A stretch of 64,000 nt of DNA from an uncultured Lachnospiraceae bacterium (lineage in GTDB: Bacteria > Bacillota > Clostridia > Lachnospirales > Lachnospiraceae), in assembly GCA_934293575.1 (NCBI GenBank), contig CAKQYU010000003.1, positions 1-64,000 of the forward strand. The letters run 5' to 3'. The position numbers and the translations under genes are program-made. The stretch's first letter is position 1. The number at the start of each line of letters is the position of its first letter. The notes under the pieces are model-generated. The model had not been told where the DNA came from. It was given only the letters and a program-made list of their open reading frames with translations, and did not search any database. Of this stretch, positions 60,036 through 64,000 are shown in pieces.

Positions 60036-60695
60036 CTATTGGTTTTTCATTTGCTCTTTTCGTTTTTGTTCCTCTTCTTTGCTGTATTTACATCCGCAAA
60101 AATCCTGCCGGTATAAATGATAAAGAGCTGACAGTTCAATGGAACGTTTGTATCCGTTTTTCTTTTTAAAATCGGCATAGAGATATCGAATCTCATACTC
60201 CCGTTCCAGCATCTCACCAATTTCATTTAGCCATTTTGCGTTTTTATACGGACTGATGGATAACGTTGTCGTAAAAAAATCAAAACCATTTTCTTTTGCC
60301 GTCTTTGCCGCTTCCTCTAAACGCAATTTATAACATTCATAGCACCGCTTACTGCGTTCTCCTAACTGCTCCAATCCGGCAACTGCCCGGTCATATTCCC
60401 CCGGATCATAATTTCCCTCTAAAAAAGATACCGGATATCCGGTTGGCAATTCCTTTATCAATCGTTTTTGCTCTAAAACACGTTTTTCATACTCCTGTTT
60501 TTCGGAAATATTCGGATTGTAATAAAAAATTGTTATTTTGAAATACTGTGACAGACACTCTAAGACATAACTGGAACAGGGAGCACAACAGCTGTGCAGT
60601 AAAAGTGTTGGTACACTTTCCCCCTGTTTTGTTGCCAATTCCGTTTCCTTTATCATCTGCTCCATTTGGGTCTGAAAATTTATATTTTTTTCCAT
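60036..60695 (-). CDS. queH: Epoxyqueuosine reductase QueH
   Basis: A 219-residue enzyme of the last step in queuosine synthesis (epoxyqueuosine to queuosine in tRNA). LLHSCCAPCSSYVLE carries the CC..C cluster ligands; RCYECYKLRLEEAA and QDFCGCKYSKEE add the cysteines of the second site; FTTTLSISPYKNA is a further family phrase. Full length. A GGGA-type site lies upstream of the ATG at 60695; a TTG four codons earlier is possible. Confidence 0.93.
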   Translation of the reverse strand: MEKNINFQTQMEQMIKETELATKQGESVPTLLLHSCCAPCSSYVLECLSQYFKITIFYYNPNISEKQEYEKRVLEQKRLIKELPTGYPVSFLEGNYDPGEYDRAVAGLEQLGERSKRCYECYKLRLEEAAKTAKENGFDFFTTTLSISPYKNAKWLNEIGEMLEREYEIRYLYADFKKKNGYKRSIELSALYHLYRQDFCGCKYSKEEEQKRKEQMKNQ

Positions 60696-60790
60696 TTTAT
60701 ATCCCAATCCCTTCTCTTTTTATAAAAATTTACCAATTCAATTTTATTGTTTTTTTCAATATTTTTTTGATATTTGTGCAACATTGCTAA

Positions 60791-60819
60791 TTGACTTTGT
60801 GTACTATAAACAATATACT
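60791..60819 (+). promoter_or_regulatory. Promoter of the small gene at 60895
   Basis: TTGACT (60791-60796) and TATACT (60814-60819) with a 17-base spacer. Confidence 0.75.
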
Positions 60820-60894
60820 ATTACTTAGATAACATATATAATTATGGATAGGTTATGACAATTTGTCAATTCCAAATAATAGGAGGTGTCTCAT

Positions 60895-61128
60895 ATGACA
60901 GTCGAGCAGGCAGTAAAGAAATTCAAACTCGAACCACTTAATGTATATACAGCCAAGGCAAAGGCAAAAGAGCTTAACGTTGACGAAGTATTATACATGA
61001 ATGTTTCAAAAAACAAATATGCATATATTGTTAAAGATGGTTCACGTGGATATGTATTATATCAGGATGAGATTAGTTTCTATACCAAAATGTATAAGGG
61101 ACTTAAAATGACTCCGTTAGAGCCATAA
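60895..61128 (+). CDS. Small conserved-looking protein, unknown
   Basis: A 77-residue protein starting MTVEQAVKKFKLEPLNVYTA, then AKAKELNVDEVLYMNVSKNK and YVLYQDEISFYTKMYKG. It is soluble, slightly basic and mixed alpha/beta. No motif is recognised. Signals around it are strong: a good promoter, AGGAGG eight bases before the ATG, and a near-perfect terminator. This points to a separately expressed gene rather than an operon remnant. Confidence 0.7.
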   Translation: MTVEQAVKKFKLEPLNVYTAKAKAKELNVDEVLYMNVSKNKYAYIVKDGSRGYVLYQDEISFYTKMYKGLKMTPLEP

Positions 61129-61150
61129 TATTACATAACTTTACGAAAAT

Positions 61151-61206
61151 AAGATTGGATTACAAAAGCCTCATCCGGCACATTCTGTAATCCAATCTTT
61201 TTTATT
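61151..61206 (+). terminator. Strong terminator of the small gene
   Basis: AAGATTGGATTACA pairs perfectly with TGTAATCCAATCTT (14 base pairs) across a 21-base loop, followed by T-rich sequence. Confidence 0.9.
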
Positions 61207-61291
61207 TTGCCTACATTATCTTCCAGTATATTATTCTTATAATTCGTCATACTATATTTCATCTACTATATTCAGGCAAAGGAAATATCGT

Positions 61292-61729
61292 ATGCAAATC
61301 ACAAGCACAATACAAAACAATTTTATAAAGTACCTGTTTCTCTTTATTTTGGGTGGCTTTACGTATTTTTATATGGAAATTGCTTTTCGGGGTTACTCCC
61401 ACTATTCAATGATTTTATGTGCGGGGCTCGCATTTATCTTGTGCGGAAGTTTAAGAAAACTGTTCAAAAACAAAATTTCCTTTGTCAGCCAGATGATCTT
61501 AAGCTGTTTGATTATAACCATGTTGGAATTTATTACCGGATATATTGTAAATATCCGTTTTCAGATGAATGTATGGGATTATTCGAATCTGCCATATAAT
61601 TTTATGGGACAGATATGTGTGTTCTATTCCCTGTTATGGTTATGCCTTTCCATCCTTTGCATTCTCATTTACGATATCACCTGCCATTTTATATTTGATG
61701 AAGCAATGCCCCATTATCACATCCTGTAA
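61292..61729 (+). CDS. CmpB-type putative ABC permease
   Basis: A 145-residue membrane protein with four helices. LIITMLEFITGYIVN and MNVWDYSNLPYNFMGQICVF match the CmpB family (PF06541), small membrane proteins often annotated as ABC permeases though no transporter partner is usually present. It converges with the histidine kinase gene with a seven-base gap. No clear ribosome binding site precedes the ATG. Confidence 0.8.
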   Translation: MQITSTIQNNFIKYLFLFILGGFTYFYMEIAFRGYSHYSMILCAGLAFILCGSLRKLFKNKISFVSQMILSCLIITMLEFITGYIVNIRFQMNVWDYSNLPYNFMGQICVFYSLLWLCLSILCILIYDITCHFIFDEAMPHYHIL

Positions 61730-61735
61730 ACCGTT

Positions 61736-63436
61736 TTACAGATCAATTTCCACAATAAATTCATTCTCCCGTATATTGATATGCATTTTATATTTTAACA
61801 ACCTTATAATATGCGCAACGATTGTAAGCCCCAATCCGGAACCGGTCGTTCCGCTTCTGCTGTCATCCCCTTTTACAAACGGTTCTGTCAGTTGATTTGC
61901 AGACAGATGTAAATCCTGTTCCATCTGATTTGTTATAATCAGCTTATCTGCCTCTAACGTAACTTCAATCACCGTACCCGGTAAAGAATATTTTACTGCA
62001 TTTCCAATCAGATTATCCAAAATCTGCGTAAATAACATTTTATCCGTTACAAGCTGTTTTTCTCCGTTTATCTCTATCTGTAAATCCTTTTCACCTAACC
62101 GGCTTTCATATTTTTCTTCCACCTTCCGGATTAGAGCGGACACCGAAAATTCTTCCTTATGAATCGGACATCCTTCCTCTACCTTTTCAAGTTCCAACAC
62201 CTTCTCTATCAGTCCGTTCATATACTCAACATTCTTCCCGATTGCCTGCAGGTAATACTCTGCTTTTTCCGGATGTGTATGATTTTCTAAGTTTTCCTTA
62301 TATCCGGATATTGCCATCAAAGGTGTTTTTAAATCATGTGCCAACGTATCGGTTGTCCGTCTCCGGTATGCATCCAATTCATAATATCCCTTCTTCATCC
62401 GATAGGAATAAACGGTCCAGATAAACGTTATCAAAATTGCAAACAAAGCTGCTATTTCGTATATTTTTATCAATTCACTCCGTTGTTCGGCAAAGAAATC
62501 ATGTGTGCAGAAGGAAATCATTTTCCATGTTTTATCTCCTATCGATACCCGTGAAATCAGTGCCTGCGTTGTCAGTGTTCCATCATGGTCATTCCAAAGG
62601 ATATCTTCACTCTCATCTGCCAATACCGAATCAAGACTTTCACCGTAATTCAAGCTTCCATCGATAAACTGACCAAGTTTTGTCCTCGCCTCATTCTTTC
62701 CAAAGCCAAATAAAACAACACTCATCTTATCATTTTTATTTTTGTCCGAATCAAGTGAAACATAAGTATAATCAGAGGGATTTTCCGGTTCCATACGATA
62801 TTCTAAAATGGTTTCTTTTTCTTCCTTCGTATAGGAATCATATTTTACAAGCCGGACATTTTGAGGAACAAAGGTATTATGATCCGTTACATACACTCCA
62901 TCCGTTGTAATATTGTAATATGCATCCGCATATGGAAAATCTTTCCCAAATTCCTCTTTGTCGATTTCATCCATCTTTTTGCTTATCTTTTCAAAACCAT
63001 CCATATCCGTTCCGTCGTATCGGAATAAACCTTCCAATCCATTGATGCCATGGCAGCTTAAATAAACATGTTTGCCCGATATTGCATATAATTCTCCGGT
63101 ATCCGAATCACAGACGGCAATCGCTGATGATTCTCCTCCATCCATATAGTCCGGCAGGGTCAAAGAAGATGCATCTATATGCCATTGCAGATAATTATTA
63201 AAGGAATCCGTTGTTTCCGGATTCTTTTCTCCTTCTGCCCGCAACTCAATATATTTGTCTTCTAAATCTTTAACAAATGCTTGTCCTTCATTTTGAATAT
63301 TCCATTCCTTTTCGTTGTCATATATGTATTTGCTAACACCCGTAATCCCCAAACAGCATACCACCGTTACAAGGACCACAACCAGAAAACGAACCAGAAA
63401 CAATTTCATAAAATTTGCTTTTTTCATCCGTTTCAT
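61736..63436 (-). CDS. Sensor histidine kinase
   Basis: A 566-residue membrane kinase. Helix 1 is at residues 12-32 and helix 2 at about 330-350; the 300 residues between form an extracellular sensor rich in acidic residues. The HisKA box is DTLAHDLKTPLMAISGYKEN with the phospho-His; the catalytic domain has LIGNAVKYSLPGT (N box) and GTTGSGLGLTIV (G2). It follows the response regulator by 12 bases, one operon. The signal is unknown. Confidence 0.93.
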   Translation of the reverse strand: MKRMKKANFMKLFLVRFLVVVLVTVVCCLGITGVSKYIYDNEKEWNIQNEGQAFVKDLEDKYIELRAEGEKNPETTDSFNNYLQWHIDASSLTLPDYMDGGESSAIAVCDSDTGELYAISGKHVYLSCHGINGLEGLFRYDGTDMDGFEKISKKMDEIDKEEFGKDFPYADAYYNITTDGVYVTDHNTFVPQNVRLVKYDSYTKEEKETILEYRMEPENPSDYTYVSLDSDKNKNDKMSVVLFGFGKNEARTKLGQFIDGSLNYGESLDSVLADESEDILWNDHDGTLTTQALISRVSIGDKTWKMISFCTHDFFAEQRSELIKIYEIAALFAILITFIWTVYSYRMKKGYYELDAYRRRTTDTLAHDLKTPLMAISGYKENLENHTHPEKAEYYLQAIGKNVEYMNGLIEKVLELEKVEEGCPIHKEEFSVSALIRKVEEKYESRLGEKDLQIEINGEKQLVTDKMLFTQILDNLIGNAVKYSLPGTVIEVTLEADKLIITNQMEQDLHLSANQLTEPFVKGDDSRSGTTGSGLGLTIVAHIIRLLKYKMHINIRENEFIVEIDL

Positions 63437-63448
63437 ATAATCTTTCTC

Positions 63449-64000
63449 CTATTCTTCTACAATTTTGTATCCCTTCGTTATGACCGTTTTAATCTGCTTT
63501 CCTGCTGATTTTAATGCCTTCCGAAGCTTCTTTACATGATTGTCGACAACTCTTTCATTTCCCTCATAATCATATCCCCAGATTCGCACCAACAGTTGTT
63601 CTCTGTCAACCACCTGATTTTTATGTTCGAGCAGATATTTTAACAGAGTGTATTCCTTTGGTGGAAGTTTAATGTCCCATTCTTTTTCCTCTTCAAGAAC
63701 CGTTACAACAAAGGTAGCGGGATTTAACCGGATGTTTCCACACAAGAACTCATCCATTCCCACAAGCCCCTTGGAACGTTTTAAAAGAGCATTTACCTTT
63801 GCATATAACTCATTTAAGGAAAACGGTTTGACCACATAATCATCACAGCCAAGCGAATAACCATATAAGATGTCTGTCTCCTGTCCCTTTGCCGTTAAAA
63901 ATATAATGGGACAATTACTGATTTCCCGAAGTCTCCTGCATAGTGTAAATCCATCCATTCCCGGAAGCATGATATCCAAAAGAACCAGATCATATTCCTT
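63449..64000 (-). CDS. OmpR-family response regulator (cut by window edge)
   Basis: The C-terminal 183 residues of a two-component regulator; the start lies beyond 64000. DLVLLDIMLPGMDGFTLCRR carries the phosphorylated Asp, PIIFLTAKGQETDILYGYSL and CDDYVVKPFSLNEL complete the receiver (Thr and Lys conserved), and the winged-helix DNA-binding domain follows (PPKEYTLLKYLLEHKNQVVD, RIWGYDYEGNERVVDNHVKK). Its partner is the adjacent kinase. Targets unknown. Confidence 0.95.
   Translation of the reverse strand, partial: KEYDLVLLDIMLPGMDGFTLCRRLREISNCPIIFLTAKGQETDILYGYSLGCDDYVVKPFSLNELYAKVNALLKRSKGLVGMDEFLCGNIRLNPATFVVTVLEEEKEWDIKLPPKEYTLLKYLLEHKNQVVDREQLLVRIWGYDYEGNERVVDNHVKKLRKALKSAGKQIKTVITKGYKIVEE

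Noticed and set aside
1..64000. CRISPR array or Cas genes
   Set aside because: No regularly spaced repeats of 25-40 bases and no Cas motifs were seen.

Overview
The window looks like chromosomal DNA of a low-GC Gram-positive anaerobe, most probably a Lachnospiraceae (Clostridia). This rests on AT-rich codon use, AGGAGG-type ribosome binding sites, sigma-A promoters, PTS sugar uptake, a LytTR/DUF3021 pair, FabV, QueH, ATP-dependent PEP carboxykinase and a CmpB-type membrane protein. The genus cannot be fixed from sequence alone. Almost everything lies on the minus strand.

Region 1 (1-12.5 kb) is an accessory, decaying stretch. It holds a frameshifted remnant, a RelB/RelE-type toxin-antitoxin pair, the tail of an AAA-ATPase (DUF4143-like) gene, a lipoprotein, small membrane and zinc-ribbon proteins, a TetR/KTR pair, SdpI- and DUF998-like fragments, a cyclase-family hydrolase, a split HD-GYP gene, a CPBP protease, a LytTR/DUF3021 pair, a TetR-GNAT operon under a long palindromic operator, and an HTH/zinc-ribbon regulator.

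Region 2 (12.5-22.5 kb) contains a run of ADP-ribose and nucleic-acid related genes: a macro-domain fragment, a cytoplasmic SIMPL protein, an ADP-ribosylglycohydrolase fused to an SseB-like domain, and a macro-domain protein flanked by two uracil-DNA-glycosylase-like proteins. After a degraded gene come an arginase-family protein, a RelA/SpoT-domain protein, a GtrA-like protein and a YunG-VOC fusion. This is the best candidate for an undescribed functional module. No ADP-ribosyltransferase is visible.

Region 3 (22.5-43.9 kb) is transport and carbohydrate metabolism. It has a DMT exporter, NhaC antiporter, cytidylate kinase-like protein and tRNA-Pro(CGG). A beta-glucoside operon follows (EIIBCA, GH1, HPr, two HAD phosphatases), facing a GntR/UTRA regulator across three matching operator palindromes. 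Next is a tight four-gene run: MntP, a TPR-DUF4037-DUF4125 protein, a LacI-type sugar sensor fused to degenerate GGDEF and intact EAL domains, and a GH43-like enzyme. A second GH1 gene, an NCS2 purine permease and another DMT transporter end the region.

Region 4 (44-64 kb) is mostly housekeeping: PEP carboxykinase, cupin, lipid kinase, CobW-like GTPase, Dus, a TIGR01212 radical SAM protein, an orphan second carB, TetR, FabV, then carA-carB preceded by a promoter, a possible 36-codon leader peptide and an intrinsic terminator (a likely attenuator). QueH, a small strongly delimited unknown protein, a CmpB-like membrane protein and a two-component system cut by the window edge complete it.

Gene families were recognised from sequence motifs by eye; no database search was run.
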